Both the position numbers and the translations under genes were made by a program. From assembly GCA_965234365.1 (NCBI GenBank), contig OZ248345.1, positions 496,001 to 560,000 on the forward strand: a stretch of 64,000 nt of DNA. The letters run 5' to 3'. Positions within the stretch are counted from its first letter, which is position 1, and each line of letters starts with the position of its first letter. Below the pieces are notes generated by a model. It ran no database searches. It was not told the origin of the DNA and saw only the letters and a program-made list of their open reading frames with translations. This document shows positions 16,915 through 26,000 of the stretch, one piece after another. This DNA is from Planktophila grossartii. Lineage in GTDB: Bacteria; Actinomycetota; Actinomycetes; Nanopelagicales; Nanopelagicaceae.

Positions 16915-18012
16915 ATGACCAGAACACCTAACTTCGATGTCACCGGTGCGTGGCTTGAGGGCGATGATCCAGGCGATCGTCAGTTCATCAAAATTGGTTA
17001 CTTGCTCCTCGAAAATGGCGAGACGCTTCCAGATATCACTATCGCATATCAAACATGGGGAACTCTCAACGCAGATAAATCCAATGCAATTTTGATCAAC
17101 CATGCGATGACCGGATGGTCAGATGTCACTGGTTGGTGGCCACAGATGGTCGGCCCAGGACTTCCCTTTGATACTGATAAATACTTCATCGTCTGTCCCA
17201 ATGTCATCGGTGGCTGTCAAGGCTCAACTGGCCCGTCGAGTATTGCCCCTGATGGCAAGCGTTACGGTTCCCGCTTTCCCATCATCACGATCCGCGACAT
17301 GGTGAACGCCGAAGTTGCCTTTAGTAATGCGCTGGGAATTGATAAATATTTATTAGCAGTCGGTCCTTCACTTGGCGGAATGCGTTCACTCGAATGGGCA
17401 GTCCAGCTTCCAGATCGCGTCGGCGCAATCTGCACTATTGGTTCATCAGCTGTTGCCACAGGAGACCAAATCGGAACTGCATCGATTCAAATCCGTGCCA
17501 TTAAATCTGACCCACATTTCAACGATGGCGATTACTACGAGCAAGAACGCGGTCCCATCGATGGCATGGGAATTGCCCGTCGCATCGCGCATCTGACCTA
17601 TCGCACCGAATCTGAGATGGATGTGCGCTTTGGTCGCCAACTTCAGGGAGATGAGACCGGCCGTTACGCCGTTGAGTCATACCTAGACCACCAGGCGACA
17701 AAGCTAGCCAAGCGCTTTGATGCCAATACCTACATCGCTCTGACTGATGCCATGAACTCTCATGACATCGGCCGCGACCGTGGAGGAGTGGCGCAAGCCC
17801 TAGAAGCCATCACAGTTCCGGTGGTTGTGGTCTCGATTGATACCGATCGCCTCTTCCCACCTCGACTTCAGGTTGAGATATCTGACCTTGTTCCAACGGC
17901 AGATGCCCCGATTGTCATCAGTTCTGACTTTGGACACGATGGATTCTTAGTTGAGGCAGAGGCGATGGGCGATGCGATTCGGCACGCCTTGAAGGTTGCG
18001 GGTACAATATAG
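16915..18012 (+). CDS. metX: homoserine O-acetyltransferase
   Basis: Transfers acetyl or succinyl to homoserine, the first committed step to methionine. 365 residues of alpha/beta-hydrolase fold: GPSLGGMRSLEWA near residue 149 contains the nucleophile serine, LFPPRL and FGHDGFL the Asp and His of the triad. The open frame begins at 16873 inside the riboswitch, but ATG 16915 is chosen because GAAGGA precedes it and the protein then starts TRTPNFDVTGAW. Control is by the SAM-IV element. No metY lies beside it. The tail overlaps the -10 candidate of sigA. Confidence 0.95.
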   Translation: MTRTPNFDVTGAWLEGDDPGDRQFIKIGYLLLENGETLPDITIAYQTWGTLNADKSNAILINHAMTGWSDVTGWWPQMVGPGLPFDTDKYFIVCPNVIGGCQGSTGPSSIAPDGKRYGSRFPIITIRDMVNAEVAFSNALGIDKYLLAVGPSLGGMRSLEWAVQLPDRVGAICTIGSSAVATGDQIGTASIQIRAIKSDPHFNDGDYYEQERGPIDGMGIARRIAHLTYRTESEMDVRFGRQLQGDETGRYAVESYLDHQATKLAKRFDANTYIALTDAMNSHDIGRDRGGVAQALEAITVPVVVVSIDTDRLFPPRLQVEISDLVPTADAPIVISSDFGHDGFLVEAEAMGDAIRHALKVAGTI

Positions 18013-18035
18013 GTATTGCTTCGAGAAGTTCGAAG
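18003..18035 (+). promoter_or_regulatory. sigA -10 candidate and 5' leader hairpin
   Basis: TACAAT at 18003-18008 lies inside the end of metX and has no good -35 box. Between it and the GTG of sigA, CTTCGA (18019-18024) and TCGAAG (18030-18035) form a perfect 6-bp stem with a 5-nt loop. Confidence 0.4.
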
Positions 18036-18055
18036 AAAACAACCAAAGGACAATT

Positions 18056-20035
18056 GTGGCTGTATTTAGTGCGCTCAAAAACAAGGCTAAGGCCAAGAAA
18101 GCTGCAGCAAAGCCAGCAGCAAAGAAGGCTGTAGCGAAGAAAGCTCCTGCAAAGAAGGCGGCTCCTGTTAAGAAGGCCGTTGCTAAGAAGGCAGTAGCAA
18201 AGAAGGCAGCGCCAGTTAAGAAGGTTGCAGCTAAGCCGGTCAAGCCCGTTAAGCCAGTCAAGGTTGAACTCAAGAAAGATCTCTCTGCCAAGGAAGTACA
18301 GCAGCTCGTAGATCTCAAGAACGCAGTTGCGCGTCAGAAAGAGATTGTTGAAACTCTTGCAGCAAGCGGAATCGATAATTACCGCAAGGCAGTGAAGAAA
18401 GAATTTATGGCGCTCGCTCTCGAAGCGCGTCAGCTCGATGTAGAAATTCCAGAAGCTACAGAAAAGGCACGCAAGGCAGGACTTGGCGCACCAAGTCGCA
18501 TCTTGTCCAAGGCACAGCTTGCTCTGATCGCACCTAAGGAAGAACCAAAGCCAACTGTTGAAGCACCTGCAAAGGGAGCTAAGGCTGCAGTTGTTCTTGA
18601 TGAAGATGGCAATGAAATCGTTGTCGAAGAAGTTGAACTCGAAGATGTAGAAACACTTATCGCTGAAGCTGCTGAAATCATTGATGCAGAGGCAGATGGA
18701 AAAGATCAGCCACGCGTCGTCACTCTCTCAGATGAGACAAAGAATGAAGAAGGTTCATTTACCCTTCTTGATACCGATGCTGATGATGAAGAAGAAGATA
18801 AGAACGAGCGCGAAAAGCATAAGAAGGATCTCAAGAATGTAAACCTTGTTCTTGAAGCAATCAACGGCAAGATCCAAGGTGTTGAAGTTGCTCCTAAGCA
18901 CAATATTGATCAGGCTGATGCAAAGGCGCTGACTTTTAAGCAGATCCAACAGCAATTTGCGATGAACACCTTCAACGAGAAATCAGCGAAGATGATTGCA
19001 GAAGCTGTAAACCAGGGTTACCTCAAGAACCTCGAAGATTTGCAGTACTTCTTCAACGAGCAAGCTCGATTCATTCAGATTGAAATCAAGCGTCTCCCAC
19101 CAGAACAGACAGTTCTCACGGCAGGTGCAACAGCTGACCCAGTCAAGGATTACCTCAAGCAGATCGGTCGCGTTGCTCTTCTTAACGCAGAGCTTGAAGT
19201 AGAACTTGCTACACGCGTTGAAGCTGGTCTCTTTGCTGAAGAAGCACTGAAGAACACAAAGAAGATTGATAAGAAGCTCAAGCGCGAGCTCGAGTGGATC
19301 GTTGAAGATGGAAAGCGCGCAAAGAACCACTTGCTCGAAGCAAACCTTCGTCTCGTTGTCTCTCTTGCAAAGCGCTATACAGGTCGCGGAATGTTGTTCC
19401 TCGACTTGATCCAAGAAGGAAACCTCGGTCTTATCCGTGCGGTCGAGAAGTTCGACTACACAAAGGGCTACAAGTTCTCTACCTACGCAACATGGTGGAT
19501 CCGTCAGGCAATCACCCGCGCGATGGCAGACCAGGCCCGCACAATCCGTATTCCTGTTCACATGGTTGAAGTCATCAACAAGCTTGCACGTGTGCAGCGT
19601 CAGATGCTTCAAGATTTAGGACGCGAACCAACACCTGAAGAGCTCGCTAAGGAGCTCGATATGACACCTGAAAAGGTTGTCGAAGTTCAGAAGTACGGTC
19701 GCGAACCAATCTCGCTCCACACACCACTCGGTGAAGAAGGCGACTCTGAATTCGGTGATTTGATTGAAGACTCTGAAGCTGTAAAGCCAGAAGAATCAGT
19801 GACATTCACAATCTTGCAGGAGCAGTTGATGCAGGTTCTCGGAGGGCTTACCAACCGTGAGGCTGATGTAATCAAGGCTCGCTACGGACTTACAGATGGT
19901 CAGCCAAAGACTCTTGATGAAATCGGAAAGGTTCACGGTGTAACCCGCGAACGTATTCGTCAGATTGAATCAAAGACGATGTCGAAGCTACGCCACCCTT
20001 CACGTTCGCAATCACTGCGCGATTACCTCGATTAA
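18056..20035 (+). CDS. sigA: RNA polymerase primary sigma factor (SigA/HrdB type)
   Basis: The housekeeping sigma, 659 residues, longer than many relatives. The first ~70 residues are a Lys/Ala/Pro tail of AKKA/PVKK repeats, followed by an acidic region with DADDEEEDKNE. The conserved part begins at region 1.2 (DPVKDYLKQIGRVALL). Region 2 holds EGNLGLIRAVEKFDY and YATWWIRQAITRA, region 3 follows RIPVHMVE, and region 4 ends in VTRERIRQIESKTMSKLR. GTG 18056 is preferred over TTG 17996 because AAAGGA precedes it and the upstream frame overlaps metX. The parE/parC neighbourhood matches other actinobacteria. Confidence 0.95.
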   Translation: MAVFSALKNKAKAKKAAAKPAAKKAVAKKAPAKKAAPVKKAVAKKAVAKKAAPVKKVAAKPVKPVKPVKVELKKDLSAKEVQQLVDLKNAVARQKEIVETLAASGIDNYRKAVKKEFMALALEARQLDVEIPEATEKARKAGLGAPSRILSKAQLALIAPKEEPKPTVEAPAKGAKAAVVLDEDGNEIVVEEVELEDVETLIAEAAEIIDAEADGKDQPRVVTLSDETKNEEGSFTLLDTDADDEEEDKNEREKHKKDLKNVNLVLEAINGKIQGVEVAPKHNIDQADAKALTFKQIQQQFAMNTFNEKSAKMIAEAVNQGYLKNLEDLQYFFNEQARFIQIEIKRLPPEQTVLTAGATADPVKDYLKQIGRVALLNAELEVELATRVEAGLFAEEALKNTKKIDKKLKRELEWIVEDGKRAKNHLLEANLRLVVSLAKRYTGRGMLFLDLIQEGNLGLIRAVEKFDYTKGYKFSTYATWWIRQAITRAMADQARTIRIPVHMVEVINKLARVQRQMLQDLGREPTPEELAKELDMTPEKVVEVQKYGREPISLHTPLGEEGDSEFGDLIEDSEAVKPEESVTFTILQEQLMQVLGGLTNREADVIKARYGLTDGQPKTLDEIGKVHGVTRERIRQIESKTMSKLRHPSRSQSLRDYLD

Positions 20036-20052
20036 AAAGTTCGGTTCTCGCA

Positions 20053-20238
20053 ATGTCTGATGCAAAAGCCTTCATCAACCCTAAGAGCGGGTCAATCCGC
20101 ATCACAGGTGTTGTTGATATCGTCGATGCCGAAGGCAATGTGATTGAGACTATCGAAAACCCTAAGTTCTGCGGTTGTGGTCAATCAAAAGAAAAACCCT
20201 TATGCGATGGTTCGCATAAGGGCCTTCAGCAAAACTAG
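20053..20238 (+). CDS. CDGSH-type iron-sulfur protein
   Basis: A 61-residue protein whose C-terminus carries the full CDGSH signature: Cys40, Cys42, Cys51 and His55 in CGCGQSKEKPLCDGSH, binding a [2Fe-2S] cluster with three Cys and one His. The N-terminal strands are minimal, so the cluster is most of the fold. Such bacterial mini-proteins are small redox or cluster-transfer carriers of unknown partner. It lies 17 nt after sigA. The codons for the cluster motif also form a perfect hairpin (see terminator entry), and its stop codon abuts that of the convergent DUF7455 gene. Confidence 0.9.
   Translation: MSDAKAFINPKSGSIRITGVVDIVDAEGNVIETIENPKFCGCGQSKEKPLCDGSHKGLQQN
20186..20222 (-). terminator. 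intrinsic terminator embedded in the CDGSH coding sequence
   Basis: On the minus strand CCCTTATGCG (20222-20213), a 6-nt loop and CGCATAAGGG (20206-20197) make a perfect 10-bp stem. It is followed at once by a T-rich run (complement of 20187-20196, nine A and one G). It lies 16 nt past the DUF7455 stop and should end that transcript, while the same bases encode the cluster-binding residues of the CDGSH protein. Confidence 0.75.
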
Positions 20239-20448
20239 TTACTTAACTTCAACCAACTTCTCTGACTCGTCCTGAATCTTTGCAGCGACAGTCTTGAGTT
20301 TCTCTGCATACTCTTTGCCGTGATGAGCGCAGAACATCAGTTCTCCGCCGGTCACTAAAGTTGCACGCACATAAGCTTGTGCGCCACATCGATCGCATCG
20401 ATCGAGGGCATTTAGAGGTGTGGATTCGAGGATTACTTGCTCGGTCAT
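20239..20448 (-). CDS. DUF7455 small zinc-ribbon-like protein
   Basis: 69 residues: LDRCDRCGAQAYVRATL and MFCAHHGKEYAEKL supply a CXXC and a CXHH pair that could hold one zinc, followed by a helical C-terminus. This matches a small actinobacterial family usually found between sigA and parE, as here. GGAGAG lies 4 nt before the ATG, so it is leadered. Function is unknown. Transcription converges on the CDGSH gene and is predicted to stop at the hairpin within it. Confidence 0.82.
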   Translation of the reverse strand: MTEQVILESTPLNALDRCDRCGAQAYVRATLVTGGELMFCAHHGKEYAEKLKTVAAKIQDESEKLVEVK

Positions 20449-20659
20449 CGCGCTCTCCGTTCGCTCAGGTGGGAAGTTCTGTACATCTATGGAACATCAT
20501 GCCAGTTCTCTTTATTCCCCGCTCGGCAAATAGATTGCAAGAATGTAAATTTTTATCCATCTGAGCGCATATTTATCGATATTTAGAGATATCTCACCCT
20601 CGCCAATCAATATATGAGACTTATCGGCGCGCTTACGGAGTTGCGAACGATTCGCTGGC

Positions 20660-20665
20660 TAACCT
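20660..20665 (+). promoter_or_regulatory. -10 candidate of parE
   Basis: TAACCT ends 8 nt before the GTG at 20674. It resembles the leaderless arrangement of neighbours, with spacing 1-2 nt longer. No good -35 box. Confidence 0.4.
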
Positions 20666-20673
20666 TTGCCACC

Positions 20674-22761
20674 GTGGCAGATGAATTGAACTTCGATGCA
20701 GCGGTGGACTCTAAAGATAGCTACACCGCTAAGGACCTCGCCGTCCTCGAAGGTCTCGATGCCGTTCGTAAGCGCCCCGGTATGTATATCGGTTCAACCG
20801 ATTCACGCGGCCTCCAGCACTGCCTCTGGGAAATCATTGATAACTCTGTCGATGAATCTTTGGCAGGACATTGCAAGAAGATCGAAATCAATCTTGAGGC
20901 CGATGGCTCTGTAGAAGTTCACGATGATGGTCGCGGTATTCCTGTCGATAAGGAACCAAAGACTGGCCTGACCGGCGTTGAAGTTGTTATGACCAAGCTC
21001 CACGCAGGTGGAAAGTTCGGTGGCGGTTCATACGCCGCATCTGGTGGTCTCCACGGTGTGGGTGCATCTGTTGTTAACGCACTTGCAGAACGTCTTGATG
21101 TTGAAGTCGACCGTAACGGCAAGATTTACTGGATGTCATTTAAGCGCGGCGTTGCTGGCGTATTCGATGGCGATGGACCAAAAGCTGAGTTCACTCCACA
21201 ATCAGGTTTGCGCACCATCGGAAAGATTTCTGCAAAGGTAACTGGCACACGTACTAAGTGGTGGTCAGATCGTCAGATCTTCCTTAAAGATGCTGAGCTC
21301 GATCTTGAAGATATCTACGCTCGTGCACGCCAAACATCATTCCTCGTTCCAGGACTTTCCATAACCGTTAACGATAACCGCAAGAAAGAGAAGACCACTC
21401 AAGTCTTCTTCCATAAAGGCGGAATCTCTGAATACTGTGACTTCTTACAACCTGATGCACCGGTAGGTGAAGTAATTCGTATTTACGGCACTGGCCACTA
21501 TCAAGAGACAGTTCCTGTTCTCGACGACAAGGGCCACATGGTTTCCACCGATGTCGAGCGCGATATGGAAGTTGATATCGCCATGAAGTGGGGCGTCGGC
21601 TTTGACTCAACTCTTCGCTCATTCGTGAACATCATCGCCACGCCAAAGGGTGGATCTCACGTACTTGGCTTTGAGCGCGCAATCACTAAGGCATTTAACG
21701 AAGCGATGCGCAGTGCGGGTATCTTGAAGAAGAATGAAGCCGATGTCATTAAAGATGACGTGATGGAAGGCCTCACAGCCGTTGTCACAGTGCGTATGTC
21801 TGAGCCACAGTTTGAAGGACAGACCAAGGAAGTTCTCGGCACAGCAGCTGCCACAAAGATTGTCTCTGCAGTCGTTGCCGACAAGTTGAAGGAGTTCTTC
21901 TCCACAACACGTCGCATCGATAAGGCCAACGGCAAGTTGATCATGGAAAAGATTGCCAATGCCTCACGCACACGTATTAGCGCACGTGCTCACAAAGATA
22001 TTCAGCGCCGCAAGAACGCTCTTGAATCTTCATCGCTTCCAACCAAGCTTTCAGATTGCCGCTCTGAAGATGTCACGCGCACCGAACTCTTCATCGTAGA
22101 AGGTGACTCGGCGCTGGGCACAACTAAGGCTGCTCGTAATTCAGAATTCCAAGCAATCCTTCCTATCCGCGGAAAGATTCTTAACGTTCAGAAGGCATCA
22201 CTTTCACAGATGCTCGATGATAAAGAGTGCGGATCCATCATTCAGGTTATTGGCGCTGGCTCAGGCAAGTCATTTGAACTTGATGAAGCTCGCTACGGTC
22301 GCATCATCTTGATGTCTGATGCTGACGTTGACGGCGCACATATTCGCTGCCTCTTGCTTACCTTGATGTATCGCTACATGCGCCCGATGCTCGATGCCGG
22401 ACGCGTCTTCGCTGCTATTCCACCACTGCACCGCATTGAAACGATGGGCGCAGGCGGCAAGAAGGGTGAATACCTCTACACATACTCAGATGATGAGATG
22501 AAGAAGGTCACCGCAGATTTGAAGAAGAACGGCAAGCGTTGGAAAGAGCCTATTCAGCGTTATAAAGGCCTCGGCGAGATGGATGCAGATCAGCTCCGTG
22601 AAACCACCATGGATCCAGATGCACGCACGCTGCGCCGCATCACTGTCCCAGACGGTGAAGCTGCAGAGAAGATGTTTGAGCTCTTGATGGGTTCAGATGT
22701 TGCGCCACGTAAAGAATTTATCGCAACTGCTGAAATCGATCGCGAACAGATCGACGCTTAA
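20674..22761 (+). CDS. parE: DNA topoisomerase IV subunit B (GyrB/ParE family)
   Basis: The ATPase and Toprim subunit of a type II topoisomerase, 695 residues. The GHKL ATPase has DNSVDE, GRGIPV and LHAGGKFGGGSYAASGGLHG, the Toprim has EGDSALG and DADVDGAHIRCLL, and the C-terminal end is QRYKGLGEMDADQL. It is called parE rather than gyrB because it sits in the sigA-DUF7455-parE-parC block of actinobacteria and not with dnaN/recF/gyrA. GTG 20674 is preferred over ATG 20614: the protein then begins ADELNFDAA and a -10-like box lies just upstream. Its partner parC is on the opposite strand. Confidence 0.9.
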   Translation: MADELNFDAAVDSKDSYTAKDLAVLEGLDAVRKRPGMYIGSTDSRGLQHCLWEIIDNSVDESLAGHCKKIEINLEADGSVEVHDDGRGIPVDKEPKTGLTGVEVVMTKLHAGGKFGGGSYAASGGLHGVGASVVNALAERLDVEVDRNGKIYWMSFKRGVAGVFDGDGPKAEFTPQSGLRTIGKISAKVTGTRTKWWSDRQIFLKDAELDLEDIYARARQTSFLVPGLSITVNDNRKKEKTTQVFFHKGGISEYCDFLQPDAPVGEVIRIYGTGHYQETVPVLDDKGHMVSTDVERDMEVDIAMKWGVGFDSTLRSFVNIIATPKGGSHVLGFERAITKAFNEAMRSAGILKKNEADVIKDDVMEGLTAVVTVRMSEPQFEGQTKEVLGTAAATKIVSAVVADKLKEFFSTTRRIDKANGKLIMEKIANASRTRISARAHKDIQRRKNALESSSLPTKLSDCRSEDVTRTELFIVEGDSALGTTKAARNSEFQAILPIRGKILNVQKASLSQMLDDKECGSIIQVIGAGSGKSFELDEARYGRIILMSDADVDGAHIRCLLLTLMYRYMRPMLDAGRVFAAIPPLHRIETMGAGGKKGEYLYTYSDDEMKKVTADLKKNGKRWKEPIQRYKGLGEMDADQLRETTMDPDARTLRRITVPDGEAAEKMFELLMGSDVAPRKEFIATAEIDREQIDA

Positions 22762-22773
22762 GTTTTACTTTTC

Positions 22774-24372
22774 TTAATCGATCGAAACTAAGTCGAAGTA
22801 CTCGTCTTTCCAAATATCTTCATCGCCATCTGGTAACAAAATCACACGCTCTGGCTTGAGGGCTTGCACAGCTCCTTCATCGTGAGAGACCATGATGACT
22901 GCGCCTTGATATTCACCGAGCGCACCAAGGATCTCTTCGCGTGATGCTGGGTCTAAGTTGTTTGTAGGCTCATCGAGTAGCAGAACGTTCGCCGCAGATA
23001 CAACCAAGGTTGCGAGTGCAAGACGTGTTCTTTCGCCGCCAGATAAGACCTTGACCGGCTTATGTACATCATCGCCAACAAAGAGGAATGAACCTAGAAC
23101 GTTACGGGCTTCTGGTTCGCGAAGATCATCTTTTGACGACATCATATTTTCAAGAATGGTGCGTTCGAAGTCGAGCATTTCATGTTCCTGGGCGTAGTAA
23201 CCGAGCTTGAGACCATGGCCATGTTCAACTTTTCCAGTGTCGGATTCAAGTTGGTTGGCAAGGATTTTAAGAAGCGTTGTCTTGCCGGCACCGTTGAGTC
23301 CCAAGATAACAACGCGTGAGCCCTTATCGATGACGCAAGAAACGTCGGTAAAGATTTCAAGAGATCCATAGTTCTTGGAGAGTTCTTCACCCGATAGAGG
23401 AGTCTTGCCACAAGGTGCAGGTGTAGGAAAGCGCAGCTTTGCAACTTTATCGCTGACGCGGACATCTTCAAGAGATGAGCGGAGCTTTTCAGCGCGACGT
23501 AACATTCCTTGAGCAGCCGTTGCCTTAGATGCCTTAGCGCGCATCTTCTCGCCCTGCTTCTGCAAGATTTCAGCTTTCTTCTCAGCGTTGGCGCGTTCTT
23601 TCTTGCGGCGATGTTCATCTTGTTCGCGCTGCAAGAGGTACTGCTTCCAGCCCATGTTGTAGACATCGATGACGTTGCGGTTTCCGTCGATGTAGAAGAC
23701 CTTATTTACGACAGTTTCAATCAAGTTCACATCGTGGGAGATGATGACCAATCCACCTGAGTAGTTTATGAGGTAGTTGCGAAGCCAGATGATGGAGTCA
23801 GCATCAAGGTGGTTTGTAGGCTCATCGAGCAGAAGTGTTTCGGCGCCTGAAAAAAGGATGCGTGCAAGCTCGATACGACGGCGTTGACCACCTGAAAGAG
23901 TTTCGAGCTGGTTATTGAAGACAGCTTCAGAGACTCCAAGAGATGTCGCAATCGCTTCTGCTTCAGCAGTTGCTGCATATCCGCCTGCTGCATTGAACTC
24001 TGCATCAACGCGTGTATATCGATCTAAAGCTTTTTCGAGTTCGGCACCTTCTGTAGTAGCCATCTCTTGTTCTACCTGTGTCATACGTGCTGCAATTTGA
24101 TCGAGGTCTCGCGCAGAAAGGATGCGATCTAAAGCAGTTCCTTGATCTTCGCCAGTGCGTGGATCCTGGGGGAGATAACCAATCTTTCCTGTGCGCTGAA
24201 CACCGCCACCTGCAGGGAGGTTTTCACCTGCGAGGACTTTTGCAAGAGTTGATTTACCAGCACCGTTACGGCCAACGAAACCGATGCGATCACCATGGTT
24301 GATACGTACATTGACGCCAGATACTAAGAGGCGCGCTCCGGCACGGAGTTCAAGAGCGGATGTGGAGATCAT
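22774..24372 (-). CDS. ABC-F family ATPase
   Basis: 532 residues with two ABC cassettes on one chain and no membrane segments: Walker A GRNGAGKST and GLNGAGKTT, signatures LSGGQRRRIELARIL and LSGGERTRLALATLV, Walker B LLLDEPTNHLD and LLLDEPTNNLD. A basic linker near 230-310 (RREQDEHRRKKERANAEKKA-like) joins them. ABC-F proteins act on ribosomes, in elongation control or antibiotic protection. ATG 24372 (MISTSALELRAGARLL) is chosen over an upstream frame start at 24423 because it matches the family N-terminus. It follows parC by 75 nt. Confidence 0.9.
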   Translation of the reverse strand: MISTSALELRAGARLLVSGVNVRINHGDRIGFVGRNGAGKSTLAKVLAGENLPAGGGVQRTGKIGYLPQDPRTGEDQGTALDRILSARDLDQIAARMTQVEQEMATTEGAELEKALDRYTRVDAEFNAAGGYAATAEAEAIATSLGVSEAVFNNQLETLSGGQRRRIELARILFSGAETLLLDEPTNHLDADSIIWLRNYLINYSGGLVIISHDVNLIETVVNKVFYIDGNRNVIDVYNMGWKQYLLQREQDEHRRKKERANAEKKAEILQKQGEKMRAKASKATAAQGMLRRAEKLRSSLEDVRVSDKVAKLRFPTPAPCGKTPLSGEELSKNYGSLEIFTDVSCVIDKGSRVVILGLNGAGKTTLLKILANQLESDTGKVEHGHGLKLGYYAQEHEMLDFERTILENMMSSKDDLREPEARNVLGSFLFVGDDVHKPVKVLSGGERTRLALATLVVSAANVLLLDEPTNNLDPASREEILGALGEYQGAVIMVSHDEGAVQALKPERVILLPDGDEDIWKDEYFDLVSID

Positions 24373-24447
24373 TTGTGCAATCTTCCCACAGTGAGAGATA
24401 GATAAGAAATCAGGGCCGGTCAATGACCGAAGGTCATGTGACTTTGA

Positions 24448-25974
24448 CTATTCAGCGCCGATGCGGGTGCGACGAGGCACTGCGAATGATTTACCGACAG
24501 CAGTGAGTTCTTCTGAAACCTGCTTGCGGATTGCATCCTCATTCTTAAGCAAAGTTGTGAGAGCGGCGATGATTGCCTTGAGCTCTTTTGACTCTGTTTC
24601 AAGTTCGAGCTTGCTCATCTTTGTCAGACGGCGAAGTGGCATATCCAAGATGTAGGTAGCTTGTTCGTCATTGAGCTTGAAATCCTTGATGAGCTTCTCT
24701 TTTGCAGCAGCTGCATCATCGCTACCGCGAATAATCTTGATGACCTTATCGATATCGATAATTGCTTTAAGTAATCCATCAACGAGTGAGAGGCGATCTT
24801 CAGCCTTTGCTTTACGGAACTCTGAGCGGCGACGCACAACTTCGATGCGGTGATCGATAAATACCTGCAAGAGTTCTTTGAGGCCAAGTGTCTGTGGCTT
24901 GCCCTTGACGAGCGCTACAGCGTTAATTGCAAAGGCATCTTCCATAGGAGTGAGCTTGAAGAGCTTTTCGAGGACATCTTCTGGCTCGAAACCATTCTTG
25001 AGTTCGATAACAACGTTGGTGCCTGTCTGGCCATCAGTGAGATCGACGATATCTGAGATACCTTGAATCTTCTTCGCCTTAGCAAGGTCTGCAATACGTT
25101 CAACAATCTTTTCAGGACCGATGTTAAACGGCAGCTCCTTGATGATGATGCCCATTTTGCGTGAAGTAACTTTGCTGATCTCAACAGTTGCGCGGACTTT
25201 AAATGAGCCCTTACCTGTTGCATACGCTTCACGAACACCTTCGAGTCCAACGATCTCTCCACCTGTGGGGAAATCTGGAGCCGGCACATGCTTCATCAAC
25301 TGATTGAGAGTCGCCTTAGGGTTATCAATCAGAAACTTTGTTGCGGCGATGACTTCGCCGAGGTTGTGGGGAGCCATGTTGGTGGCCATACCGACGGCGA
25401 TACCTGAACCACCATTGACCAGAAGATTAGGAAATGCTGCAGGAAGTACGAGTGGCTCTGAAAGTTGTCCGTCGTAGTTGGGTCCGAAGTCGACTGTATT
25501 TTCATCAGCCTCTGCAACCATCGACATCGCAGCTGATGCAAGGCGCGCTTCGGTGTAACGCATTGCTGCAGGACCAGCATCGAGTGAGCCAAAGTTTCCG
25601 TGGCCATCGATAAGAGGAATCTGCATTGAGAAAGATTGCGCCATACGAACGAGCGCATCGTAAATTGCTGAGTCACCGTGTGGGTGCAACTTACCCATTA
25701 CTTCACCAACTACACGCGCGCTCTTTACATGGCCACGCTCTGGGCGAAGACCCATATCGCTCATCTGATGAAGGATGCGGCGGTGTACAGGTTTGAGTCC
25801 ATCGCGCGCATCAGGAAGAGCACGTGAATAAATTACAGAGTATGCATACTCAAGAAAAGATTCCGACATTTCTGAAGAGACATCGATATCAACGATCTTG
25901 CCAGGAAATTCTCCTGGCTTAGGTCCGACGACCTTCGCTGACTTCTTTGGTGCTGCTGCCTTCTTCGTTGCCAT
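24448..25974 (-). CDS. parC: DNA topoisomerase IV subunit A, lacking the C-terminal DNA-wrapping domain
   Basis: Breaks and rejoins DNA with ParE. 508 residues, where ParC or GyrA usually has 750-850. The breakage-reunion core is complete: LPDARDGLKPVHRRILHQM, the quinolone region HPHGDSAIYDAL from 98, catalytic Tyr140 in AAMRYTEARLA, and the coiled-coil segment ending VSEELTAVGKSFAVPRRTRI. The protein stops there; no beta-pinwheel follows and only 75 nt separate it from the next gene. ATG 25974 opens with a basic MATKKAAAPKKSAKV tail. An upstream frame start at 26049 would overlap psuK and is unlikely. Confidence 0.9.
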   Translation of the reverse strand: MATKKAAAPKKSAKVVGPKPGEFPGKIVDIDVSSEMSESFLEYAYSVIYSRALPDARDGLKPVHRRILHQMSDMGLRPERGHVKSARVVGEVMGKLHPHGDSAIYDALVRMAQSFSMQIPLIDGHGNFGSLDAGPAAMRYTEARLASAAMSMVAEADENTVDFGPNYDGQLSEPLVLPAAFPNLLVNGGSGIAVGMATNMAPHNLGEVIAATKFLIDNPKATLNQLMKHVPAPDFPTGGEIVGLEGVREAYATGKGSFKVRATVEISKVTSRKMGIIIKELPFNIGPEKIVERIADLAKAKKIQGISDIVDLTDGQTGTNVVIELKNGFEPEDVLEKLFKLTPMEDAFAINAVALVKGKPQTLGLKELLQVFIDHRIEVVRRRSEFRKAKAEDRLSLVDGLLKAIIDIDKVIKIIRGSDDAAAAKEKLIKDFKLNDEQATYILDMPLRRLTKMSKLELETESKELKAIIAALTTLLKNEDAIRKQVSEELTAVGKSFAVPRRTRIGAE

Positions 25975-26000
25975 GGCGCGTATTCTGCCAAGCGAAGGTG

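Noticed and set aside
24417..24437. ATGACC/GGTCAT hairpin between parC and the ABC-F gene as a terminator
   Set aside because: A 6-bp stem with a 3-nt loop and no T-run; too weak to call.
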